Assembly: GCA_002110465.1 (NCBI GenBank)
Contig: NEED01000079.1
Span: 1 to 32,389, forward strand
DNA from: an unicellular cyanobacterium SU2
GTDB lineage: Bacteria > Cyanobacteriota > Cyanobacteriia > Cyanobacteriales > Microcystaceae
Direction: 5' to 3'
DNA: 32,389 nt
The notes below the pieces were generated by a model. It searched no databases and was not told where the DNA came from. It worked only from the letters and a program-made list of their open reading frames with translations. Below, one piece after another: positions 25,094 through 32,389 of this stretch. The position numbers were made by a program, and so were the translations under genes. Position 1 is the stretch's first letter, and every line of letters begins with the position of its first letter.

Positions 25094-26347
25094 ATGCCTT
25101 TAACTACCATGAAAAAGCCTACTATTCCTCTTAAATCCTTACCTAACCTCAAAAAAGTCCAAAAGCTCAGAATTGCCTTTTATTCCCACGATACAATGGG
25201 TTTAGGTCATAAGCGTCGAAACCTCTTAATTGCCCAAAGTTTAGCCCATTCTGCTCTTAATGCAGATATCTTAGTGATCAGTGGAATGAGTGATATGACC
25301 AAAGTGGGGACTCATCCGAACATTGAATATTTAACCCTACCTGCTTTATATAAGACCAAAGAAGGGCAATATCAAGCCCGTCGTTTGGATATGTCCCTTG
25401 ATGCTATCATTAAACTGCGATCGCAAGTCATTCGGGTAGCTATCAAGAATTTTCAGCCGGATGTCTTTATTGTGGATAATGTTCCCAGAGGGGCCGAAGG
25501 AGAATTAGATCGTACCCTCAAATATTTACGCAACCAGGGTAAAACCTTTTGTGTTCTTGGGTTACGAGATATTTTGGATCAACCAGAGGTCATTATCCCA
25601 AGTTGGAAAAAGACCAAAAATGAAGAGACGATCGCTCGTTTCTATGATAAAGTTTGGATTTATGGTGATGCCACGGTTTACGATGCCATGAAAAAGTATC
25701 AATTTTCGGCTGGGGTTGCAGCTAAAACTCGCTACACAGGGTATTTAGACCAACGGTATCGCTTAAACTATACAAAATCTCAGGAAAAACAGCCCATAAA
25801 CCAAAAATCTGAACGCCTAGCCCTTTGTTTGGTGGGTGGGGGACAAGACGGTTATCAATTAGCAAAAGGGTTTGCCCAAGCACAGCTACCCCAAGATACT
25901 AACGGAATTATCATAACAGGTCCTTTGATGCCCAGTCAACTGCGTCAACAGTTACACCATGAAGCAAAAAATAGACCTAATTTACAGGTATTAGATTATG
26001 TTTCTGAACCCACTTTATGGCTACAAAAAGCAGATTTTGTGGTAGCCATGGGGGGCTATAATACCACTTGTGAAATTTTATCTTTTGAGAAACGAGCGTT
26101 AATTGTTCCTCGTATTCAACCGAGAGAAGAACAGTTAATTCGGGCGCAACGGTTACAAGCATTAGGATTAGTCGATATGTTACACCCTAATGATATTACC
26201 CCGAAAGCTTTAAGTCAGTGGTTATGTCAAGATGTGGTTAAACCTAACGTGCATGAAAATATTGACTTTAAAGGATTACAACGTATCCCTCAATATTTAG
26301 GAGAAATGTTAGCAGGATCTGACCCTATACTTCTCAAAGTCAGCTAA
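25094..26347 (+). CDS. MurG-like glycosyltransferase (COG4671 type)
   Basis: About 417 aa, GT-B fold. The N-terminal domain opens with LRIAFYSHDTMGLGHKRRN, the nucleotide-sugar-transferase pattern of predicted glycosyltransferases related to MurG/GT28; the C-terminal domain has the glycine loop LCLVGGGQDGY and the VAMGGYNTTCEILSF segment that contacts the nucleotide. The frame opens at a TTG (25076); an ATG at 25094 or 25109 is more likely, and no ribosome binding site helps to choose. It is the first gene of a five-gene cluster with two GT4 genes, an ABC exporter and a kinase, pointing to synthesis of a glycoconjugate. Substrate and acceptor unknown. Confidence 0.75.
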   Translation: MPLTTMKKPTIPLKSLPNLKKVQKLRIAFYSHDTMGLGHKRRNLLIAQSLAHSALNADILVISGMSDMTKVGTHPNIEYLTLPALYKTKEGQYQARRLDMSLDAIIKLRSQVIRVAIKNFQPDVFIVDNVPRGAEGELDRTLKYLRNQGKTFCVLGLRDILDQPEVIIPSWKKTKNEETIARFYDKVWIYGDATVYDAMKKYQFSAGVAAKTRYTGYLDQRYRLNYTKSQEKQPINQKSERLALCLVGGGQDGYQLAKGFAQAQLPQDTNGIIITGPLMPSQLRQQLHHEAKNRPNLQVLDYVSEPTLWLQKADFVVAMGGYNTTCEILSFEKRALIVPRIQPREEQLIRAQRLQALGLVDMLHPNDITPKALSQWLCQDVVKPNVHENIDFKGLQRIPQYLGEMLAGSDPILLKVS

Positions 26348-26398
26348 AAACTAGAACAATTTTCAAACAGCAAACTTAGTGAGGGAGGAACTTAATTT

Positions 26399-27616
26399 AT
26401 GCGTGTTGGTTATGTGGTTAAACGGTATCCCCGTTATTCAGAAACCTTTGTAGTTAATGAAATTTTAGCCCATGAAAAAGCGGGATTAAACATTGATATT
26501 TTTGCCCTGCGTCCCCCTTGTGACACCCATTTTCAAAACTGTATTTCTCAGGTTAGGTCCAGGGTAACTTATATTCGTAAACCCATCCAGGGACGGATTA
26601 GTGAGTCTCTTAATAGTTTATCTCCAACTGCTGCTAGTTATTTTTGGGCAGAATTACAAGAATTAGGTAAATTAGTTCCTGATTTCTGGAGTAAACTATC
26701 TATAGCACAAGGAGAAACAGCGAGTACGGTTTATCAAGCTGCTTGGTTGGCCAGGGAAGTTAAGTTAAGAGGAATTACCCATTTACACGCCCATTTTGGG
26801 TCAGTTGCTACCAGTGTAACTCGCTTAACGTCTCACTTTGCGGATGTTCCTTATACGTTTACAACCCATGCTAAAGATATTTTTCATGAAAGTGTAGATA
26901 TTGATGATATGAACCGAAAACTTAGGGATGCTTCGACTGTTGTTACGGTGAGTAATTATAATCAACAATACCTACAAAAAACTTACGGAAAAGTAGCTGA
27001 TAAAGTACGAAGAATTTATAACGGATTGAATTTATCTCAACTTAATTATCAGTCTCCTCAATATCGTCCTCTTCGTATCATTTCAGTAGGTCGTTTGGTA
27101 GAAAAAAAAGGAACTTCGATTTTAATTGATGCTTGTTTTTTATTAAAAGAGTTAGGTTTTGAGTTTCATTGTCAAATTGTGGGGACAGGCGACTTAGAAA
27201 CAAAATTAAAGCAGCAAATTGAAACATTAAAGTTAGATGACTGCGTTGAAATTATTGGGCCACATCCTCAGAATGAAGTGTTTAAATTGATTCAAGAGAG
27301 TGCCGTTTTTGCAGCCCCTTATATTATTGGAAAAGATGGAAATAGGGACGGTTTACCAACTGTATTATTAGAAGCAATGGCTTTAGGAACTCCTTGTATT
27401 GGAACGGATGTTACGGGTATTCCTGAAATGATTAAACATGAAGAAACAGGGTTAATTATTCCTCAAAATAATCCCGAAGCTTTAGCGATGGCATTACAAA
27501 CTTTATTAATCAGTGAAAATATGAGAGTTCAGTTAGCAGAAAATGCTAGAAAACTGATGGAAACTGAATTCAATATTGAGCAAAATGCGGCTAGTTTAAG
27601 ACAGTTTTTTCAGTGA
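26399..27616 (+). CDS. GT4 family glycosyltransferase
   Basis: 405 aa. Opens MRVGYVVKRYPRYSETFVVN, the N-terminal pattern seen in GT4 enzymes of exopolysaccharide clusters (WcaL/ExoL-like). Central motifs: HLHAHFGSVATSVTRLTSHF, TTHAKDIF and the nucleotide-binding SVGRLVEKKG; the Glu-containing E-x7-E region is DGLPTVLLEAMALGTPCIG. A retaining GT-B transferase acting at the cytoplasmic face is the expected role. A ribosome binding site GGGAGGAAC precedes the ATG at 26399. Gap to the upstream gene is 51 nt, to the downstream gene 49 nt. Confidence 0.82.
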   Translation: MRVGYVVKRYPRYSETFVVNEILAHEKAGLNIDIFALRPPCDTHFQNCISQVRSRVTYIRKPIQGRISESLNSLSPTAASYFWAELQELGKLVPDFWSKLSIAQGETASTVYQAAWLAREVKLRGITHLHAHFGSVATSVTRLTSHFADVPYTFTTHAKDIFHESVDIDDMNRKLRDASTVVTVSNYNQQYLQKTYGKVADKVRRIYNGLNLSQLNYQSPQYRPLRIISVGRLVEKKGTSILIDACFLLKELGFEFHCQIVGTGDLETKLKQQIETLKLDDCVEIIGPHPQNEVFKLIQESAVFAAPYIIGKDGNRDGLPTVLLEAMALGTPCIGTDVTGIPEMIKHEETGLIIPQNNPEALAMALQTLLISENMRVQLAENARKLMETEFNIEQNAASLRQFFQ

Positions 27617-27665
27617 AAAGTTATCAGTTATTAGGTAATAATTAGTTTGTTTTAGGAGGTAATTA

Positions 27666-28835
27666 ATGATGCGTATTGCTTATATTTGTGCTGATTCAGG
27701 TATTCCTATTTTTGGACAAAAAGGATGTTCTATTCATGTGCAAGAAATTCTTAGAGGGTTTTTAAAACAAAATCATCAAGTCCATTTATTTAGTCCTCGG
27801 TTTGGTGAGAATAAACCCGATGATTTACAAACCATAAAATTACATGAATTGTTACCCATTCCGAAAGTTGCCCAAGGGTTAAGAGAAAAAATTGCTTTAT
27901 CTATGAACTCAGAAATAGAAGCAGCGTTAGACTATGCAGAACCCTTTGATCTAGTGTATGAAAGGTATTCCTTATGGAGTTATTTCGCAATGGAATACGC
28001 TAGAAAAAAAGGGATTCCTGGGATTTTAGAAGTTAATGCACCTTTAATTTTAGAACAACAAAAACATCGTAGTTTAGTCCATTTTCAAGAAGCTGAAACC
28101 GTTGCCATCAAAGTATTTAATGCAGCGACAAGCATTATTGCTGTGTCTGATGAAGTGAAAAATTATGTCAGTCAATATGTTAAAAACCCTGACAAAATAA
28201 AAGTGATTCCCAATGGAGTCAATGCTGATCGGTTTCATCCTAAAAAGATCACACCTCATGCTTATTTTACCGTTGGTTTTGTGGGATCATTAAAACCTTG
28301 GCATGGCTTACCTATTTTATTAGAAGCTTTTGAACAATTTCATCATCATTATCCCCAAAGTAGACTATTAATTATCGGAAAAGGACCTGAAAGCGATCGC
28401 TTACAAACGGAAATTAATCAGAAAAATCTCAACTCAGCCGTACAGTTAACTGGGTCTGTACCTCCCTATGCTATCCCCTTTTTATTAGAACAAATGGATG
28501 TGGCAGTTGCCCCATATCCCCCCTTAGATAAATTCTATTTTTCCCCTCTGAAAGTCTATGAATACATGGCCGCAGGGTTACCAGTTGTGGCCAGTAATAT
28601 TGGGCAAATAAGGGACGTTATTAAACATGGAAACAACGGGTTATTGTGTCTCCCTGGAGATAGTAACGCCTTAACAGAAGCCTTTGTCCGTTTAATGCGA
28701 TCGCCCCAACTTCGTCACCAGTTAGGCACATCAGCCCGTCAAACGATCCTCGATCATTATACCTGGGATCAGGTGGTAGAGAAGATTTTACGGTTAGCAA
28801 AAGAAGCAAACAAAACTTACCTAAACGTTGCGTAG
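27666..28835 (+). CDS. GT4 family glycosyltransferase, second
   Basis: 389 aa, GT-B. Opens MRIAYICADSGIPIFGQKGC with the acceptor-loop pattern of GT4 enzymes; the nucleotide-sugar domain has VGFVGSLKPWHGLPILLEAF and SPLKVYEYMAAGLPVVASN. It is distinct from the upstream GT4 gene in sequence, so the two probably add different sugars. AGGAGGTAATTA precedes tandem ATG codons; I use the first. The stop at 28835 is 19 nt before the ABC transporter start, the tightest spacing in the operon. Confidence 0.82.
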   Translation: MMRIAYICADSGIPIFGQKGCSIHVQEILRGFLKQNHQVHLFSPRFGENKPDDLQTIKLHELLPIPKVAQGLREKIALSMNSEIEAALDYAEPFDLVYERYSLWSYFAMEYARKKGIPGILEVNAPLILEQQKHRSLVHFQEAETVAIKVFNAATSIIAVSDEVKNYVSQYVKNPDKIKVIPNGVNADRFHPKKITPHAYFTVGFVGSLKPWHGLPILLEAFEQFHHHYPQSRLLIIGKGPESDRLQTEINQKNLNSAVQLTGSVPPYAIPFLLEQMDVAVAPYPPLDKFYFSPLKVYEYMAAGLPVVASNIGQIRDVIKHGNNGLLCLPGDSNALTEAFVRLMRSPQLRHQLGTSARQTILDHYTWDQVVEKILRLAKEANKTYLNVA

Positions 28836-28854
28836 TGAAACGGAGAAACCAGTA

Positions 28855-30687
28855 ATGACAACAACAAAATCATTAAAAAGTACAATTCCCAATTTAGGGC
28901 GAATTTTAGCCCGTTTTTGGCCTTATTTGCGCCAAGAAAAGTCATGGCTAGGGTTTGCCATGTTAGCGGTGACGGGAGATGTGGTGTTACGCATTCTCGA
29001 ACCCTGGCCCCTGAAATTTATTTTTGATCATGTTCTCATCCAAGATCAGTCCTCATTGCCGGTTTTTGAGGCTATAAGCCCCCTTGCTGTCTTAACCCTT
29101 TGTGCGTTAGGAATCATCGGTATTACGGGTTTAAGGGCGTTTTCAGCCTACTGGAGTACGGTTTCTTTAGCCACTGTGGGCAGTCGAGTGATGATTCAAG
29201 TTAGAGAACAGGTGTACCGTCATTTGCAAAGATTATCCCTGACTTATCATAACCAGGCCAGAAGTGGGGATCTCATTGTTCGGGTGAGTAGTGATGCGAG
29301 TCGCTTACAAGAGATTTTAATTACGGCAACGCTTCCCCTAGTTATCAGTATCATGACGTTATTGGGGACAGTAGGGGTTATGTTTTGGTTAGATGCCCAT
29401 TTAACCTTATTATCGCTGTTAACCTTCCCTTTATTTATTTTTGCGTCTGGCCGTCTCAGTCAACGTATTCGGGCCGCGTCTATGATGCAACGACAACAGG
29501 AGGGGGAAGTTGCTGCTACTGCATCGGAGTCATTAGCAGCTATTAAACTAATTCAAGCGTTATCTTTAGAAAATGCATTTGCTGACAACTTTGCTAAACA
29601 AAATGACCAAAGTTTAAGCCAAAGTGTGCAAACACAACAATTATCCGCCTCTTTAGAACGGGTGGTGGATGGCATCATTGCCTTAGGAATGGCGATCGTT
29701 TTATGGTATGGATCATGGTTAGTGTTACGAGATGCCTTAACACCAGGGGATGTCATTGTATTTTTAACCTACCTTAAAAATAGTTTTAAACCAATTCAAA
29801 ATTTTGCCAAATATACAGGACGGTTAGCTAAAGCGGCAGCCTCTGGGGAACGTATTTTAAACATATTAGATGAAACCCCAGAGATTAAAGATTTACCCAA
29901 CGCCATGATCGCCCCTTCTTTCCAGGGAAATATAATGTTTCAGGATGTTAGTTTTGCTTACAATTATTCTCATCCTATCCTTAATAAGATTAATTTAGAT
30001 ATTAAACCAGATCAATTTGTTGCTGTTGTGGGACAGTCGGGTAGTGGCAAATCAACCTTAATGAGTTTATTACTCAGATTGTATGCTCCCGTATCAGGAA
30101 ATATTCTAATTGATGGGCAAAATATTCGCAATTATACGTTAAAGTCTTTACGTTCTCAGATGAGTGTGGTTTTACAAGAAAGTCTTTTATTTGCAGCGAC
30201 TATTAAAGAGAATATTGCCTATGGAATGGATAATATTACTGATGAAGAAATTATCAAAGCTGCTAAGTTAGCCAATGCCCATGATTTTATCGAAAAACTA
30301 CCCCAAAAATACGATACTTTTGTAGGAGAAAGAGGGGCAACTTTATCAGGGGGACAACGACAAAGAATTTCTATTGCTAGGGCTGCTATTCGTCAAACTC
30401 CCATCTTGATTTTAGATGAACCAACAACAGGACTTGATCAAAAAAGTGAAAAAGCTGTTATCGAAGCTTTACAAAGATTAGCTAAGAATAGAACCACATT
30501 TTTAATTACTCATGATCTTTCATTAGCAACTCAAGCTGACATGATTTTATATATAGAAAGAGGACAAGTTTTAGAACAAGGAACCCATTGGGAATTATTG
30601 CAAAAAAAAGGGCTATATTCCCAATTATATAGAATTCAATGTCATAAAAATAACCAGTCTTTTGAACCATTACCTATTGCAAAATAA
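28855..30687 (+). CDS. MsbA-type ABC exporter (half-transporter, fused TMD-NBD)
   Basis: 610 aa. Six membrane helices in the first ~320 residues (for example GLAFAMLAVTGDVVLRILEP region, and GIIALGMAIVLWYGSWLVL), then an ATPase domain: Walker A GQSGSGKST at about 393-401, LSGGQ at 497-501, Walker B ILILDEPTTG with Asp521-Glu522, and LITHDLS. These exporters flip lipid-linked glycans or other amphipathic products out of the inner leaflet; with three glycosyltransferases next door this one probably exports their product. The frame opens at a TTG (28828), but the ATG at 28855 has GGAGAAACC upstream and avoids overlap with the preceding gene. Confidence 0.88.
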   Translation: MTTTKSLKSTIPNLGRILARFWPYLRQEKSWLGFAMLAVTGDVVLRILEPWPLKFIFDHVLIQDQSSLPVFEAISPLAVLTLCALGIIGITGLRAFSAYWSTVSLATVGSRVMIQVREQVYRHLQRLSLTYHNQARSGDLIVRVSSDASRLQEILITATLPLVISIMTLLGTVGVMFWLDAHLTLLSLLTFPLFIFASGRLSQRIRAASMMQRQQEGEVAATASESLAAIKLIQALSLENAFADNFAKQNDQSLSQSVQTQQLSASLERVVDGIIALGMAIVLWYGSWLVLRDALTPGDVIVFLTYLKNSFKPIQNFAKYTGRLAKAAASGERILNILDETPEIKDLPNAMIAPSFQGNIMFQDVSFAYNYSHPILNKINLDIKPDQFVAVVGQSGSGKSTLMSLLLRLYAPVSGNILIDGQNIRNYTLKSLRSQMSVVLQESLLFAATIKENIAYGMDNITDEEIIKAAKLANAHDFIEKLPQKYDTFVGERGATLSGGQRQRISIARAAIRQTPILILDEPTTGLDQKSEKAVIEALQRLAKNRTTFLITHDLSLATQADMILYIERGQVLEQGTHWELLQKKGLYSQLYRIQCHKNNQSFEPLPIAK

Positions 30688-30734
30688 CCGTAAGCCGATG
30701 AACTCCCCACCCTACAAACAAGGAAAATTAAACT

Positions 30735-31736
30735 ATGAATATTCAAGTTGACGACTCATTTAATCTACTTTCTGATCCTAATTTATTGTTTCTAAAAGAT
30801 GCTTTATTACCTAATAAAGTTGAACAAGCTTTTAAACACTATTTTCCAGATATCATCAAAAATAATTGCTTATCTGAAATTAAAATTATCCGTTACAAAA
30901 CACAAAAACGCTGTTTAATTGAATATCAATTCACGGGTGAAAAAGAATTTAGCTTACTCGGAAAAGTAAGATTTAAAGGGACTGATACCAAAAGTTATTA
31001 TCTACAAAAATATCTGTGGAAAAATGGCTTTAATGATCACAGTTTAGACAATATTTCTGTTCCTCAACCTATTGGGGTTATTCCTCAGTGGAAAATGTGG
31101 TTACAGAGAAAAGTTCCAGGATATACTACCACCCTTTTATTAGGTAAACCCGATGGGGTTAATATTGCCGAAAAAATTGCTTACGCTGCTTATAAATTAC
31201 ATCAATTTCCTGCTAAAACAGATCGCTATCATATCATTGATAATGAACTGCATATCTTACATCAAAAATTACCATTAGTTATTAAATTGTATCCCCAGTG
31301 GAAGAGTCGAGTTAGGGAGATTTTAAAACAATGTAATAAGTTAGGTAACCGTTTATCTTATATTCCGTGTGTCGGTATTCATCGAGACTTTTATGCAGAC
31401 CAAATTATCATTAATAGTTCTTGTCTTTATTTACTGGACTTAGATTTATATTGTTATGGTGATCCGAGTTTAGATATTGGTAATTTTATCGCCCACATTA
31501 CTGAATATAGTTTAAGGGTTTTAGGGGATTTTCAAGCCTTAAAAGATCGAGAAATAGCCCTGCAAGAAGCTTTTATTCAACTAACAGGAGAAGAAAGCAG
31601 ACAAAGGATCATGATTTATAAATTCCTAACTTTAGTTAGACACATTTATATTAGTACGCAAATAAAAGAACGGAATGTTTATACAGAAGATTTAATCAGG
31701 TTATGTGAAAGTTATTTAGAAACAGAAATGATTTAA
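30735..31736 (+). CDS. APH/choline-kinase-fold phosphotransferase-like protein
   Basis: 333 aa. The catalytic Brenner loop is GIHRDFYADQIII (His216, Asp218; the canonical Asn is Gln) and the metal site is YLLDLDLYCYGDPSLDIGNF (Asp235, Asp237), as in aminoglycoside/choline kinases and related sugar or lipid kinases. The N-terminal ATP lobe is weaker (IKIIRYKTQKRCLIEYQF), with no obvious APH signature for antibiotics. Given its place after the exporter and glycosyltransferase genes, phosphorylation of a sugar or lipid precursor is likelier than drug resistance; this is inference. A ribosome binding site AAGGAAAATT precedes the ATG. Last gene of the operon. Confidence 0.72.
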   Translation: MNIQVDDSFNLLSDPNLLFLKDALLPNKVEQAFKHYFPDIIKNNCLSEIKIIRYKTQKRCLIEYQFTGEKEFSLLGKVRFKGTDTKSYYLQKYLWKNGFNDHSLDNISVPQPIGVIPQWKMWLQRKVPGYTTTLLLGKPDGVNIAEKIAYAAYKLHQFPAKTDRYHIIDNELHILHQKLPLVIKLYPQWKSRVREILKQCNKLGNRLSYIPCVGIHRDFYADQIIINSSCLYLLDLDLYCYGDPSLDIGNFIAHITEYSLRVLGDFQALKDREIALQEAFIQLTGEESRQRIMIYKFLTLVRHIYISTQIKERNVYTEDLIRLCESYLETEMI

Positions 31737-31745
31737 CTTGTTTGT

Positions 31746-31762
31746 ACAGCCTAAAAGGCTGT
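31746..31762 (+). terminator. Hairpin after the glycosyltransferase operon, weak terminator
   Basis: ACAGCC (31746-31751) pairs with GGCTGT (31757-31762) over a 5-nt loop, 10 nt after the kinase stop. No T tract follows, so it may only be an mRNA 3' end stabiliser. Confidence 0.35.
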
Positions 31763-32059
31763 GTTACGATACATAGAAAAACTATAGCTTAATTTGATAT
31801 GATGATGTTAATTCTCAAAAGGTGTTAAAGACTTCAGTTGTCATTGCGAGGGGAAAAACCAATATTAACCTTTAACTCTCACTAAAAATACTCCTAAGCA
31901 ATCTTCAAATAACCCCAAAAATAGCTTAATTTACTTATTACTATATTCGTAATAATACTCCTTTATATTTTTAGCTATTTTTGAGAACTTATATAGCAAT
32001 CGGATTTGATTTGTGAAAAACCATAAGCTTCCCGATAAAAAAGAAAAATCCTTATTCTA
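31763..32059. other. Intergenic, AT-rich, nothing seen
   Basis: About 300 nt of low-complexity AT-rich sequence between the operon and the insertion sequence. No gene, promoter or RNA is visible. Confidence 0.5.
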
Positions 32060-32132
32060 ACCTGAGTTCGGGATAAGAAAAGGGAGGAGTAGTAAGCTGA
32101 AAAGAACCAAACTATTCAGCAACTCCGCCCCA

Positions 32133-32389
32133 TGTTCAGTATAGATGCTCTATTTTGCCATGTAGACGATCTCTTGGTGCGCGTTCCCTTGCGCCGTGAG
32201 ACGGCGCGGGGTCGCACCGCTTTCTGCCAAATTTTTGAACCTCAATGGCGTAAACAGTTAATCCCACATTCCGCACTTCAAAATGTAGTATTAAAGAAAT
32301 CTCAAAAAGATGCTTGTATTATTAATAAGTTCTCTATTTCAAAAAGAGAACTACTGTTCAAGAATGTTGGATTAGCATTTAGCGGGTAT
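32133..32389 (+). pseudogene. IS982-type transposase N-terminus with palindromic insert
   Basis: Starts MFSIDALFCHVDD, matching the IS982 transposase N-terminus (MxSLDALFCxVDDFC). A 51-nt insert encoding 17 residues then interrupts the family sequence, which resumes as FCQIFEPQWRKQLI. After this point the translation (PHSALQNVVLKKSQK and on) no longer matches. By my reading the insert preserves the frame; the exact position of the ATG may be off by a base. Not functional. Confidence 0.5.
32171..32221. repeat. Palindromic short element inserted in the transposase
   Basis: Nested hairpins: GGTGCG (32176-32181) with CGCACC (32213-32218), and GCGCCGT (32191-32197) with ACGGCGC (32201-32207) over a GAG loop. 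GC-rich, in contrast to its surroundings. No second copy was found in this window. Confidence 0.7.

Larger units (their letters stand above)
32060..32389 (+). mobile_element. Left end of an IS982-type insertion sequence, broken
   Basis: The left terminus ACCTGAGTTCGGGATAAG at 32060-32077 resembles the inverted repeat of IS982-type elements. A transposase-like start follows about 55 nt later. The element is disrupted by a palindromic insert near 32171-32221 and the sequence after about 32258 no longer looks like IS982 transposase. The window ends before a right end is seen. Confidence 0.6.

Noticed and set aside
30735-31736. Antibiotic resistance gene
   Set aside because: The kinase fold is shared by many sugar and lipid kinases and the operon context is glycan synthesis.

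Overview
The window looks like chromosome from a unicellular cyanobacterium of the Crocosphaera/Cyanothece type. The evidence is direct: AT-rich DNA, many copies of the HIP1 octamer GCGATCGC (for example near 2495, 6324, 12061, 13910, 15604, 19892, 21443, 24010 and 28394), a Psb34 photosystem II assembly gene, an flv4-sll0218-flv2 type operon, and several cyanobacterial families of unknown function. I assign no species. No rRNA, tRNA or CRISPR array was found.

Layout. 1-1.1 kb: two small minus-strand genes (DUF2808 and a NifX-like domain protein). 1.1-3.1 kb: psb34 on plus, convergent with a DUF58 gene across a shared hairpin terminator. 3.2-6.9 kb, plus strand: SbcD-type nuclease, pentapeptide-repeat protein, LpxD. 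7-12.5 kb, all minus: DUF3598, an LRAT-like small protein, a TRAP transporter permease pair without a visible binding protein, SurE, a four-cysteine small protein, and a DUF721/DciA-like protein with a C-terminal zinc ribbon whose 3' end is tandemly duplicated. 12.6-16.7 kb: a proline-rich membrane-anchored protein, a DUF3885 protein and lepA. 16.9-19.8 kb: a small ORF, a decayed IS630 fragment, a divergent citrate synthase with Glu in place of the catalytic Asp, and two uncharacterised genes. 20.2-24.5 kb: flv4, an Sll0218/PsiE-like membrane protein and flv2, a photosystem II photoprotection operon. 25.1-31.7 kb: five tightly spaced plus-strand genes (MurG-like glycosyltransferase, two GT4 glycosyltransferases, an MsbA-type ABC exporter, an APH-fold kinase). 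32.06 kb to the end: the left end of an IS982-type element whose transposase carries a palindromic, apparently in-frame insert and is then broken.

Most of the window is ordinary chromosomal gene content. The most interesting parts are the five-gene glycosyltransferase-exporter-kinase operon, which looks like a pathway for making and exporting an unidentified glycoconjugate; the 184-bp tandem duplication at the DUF721 gene; the unusual citrate synthase; and the nested mobile DNA at the right edge. All coordinates and motif calls were read by eye. Many longest-frame starts are TTG codons that I replaced with internal ATG codons where the context supported it.
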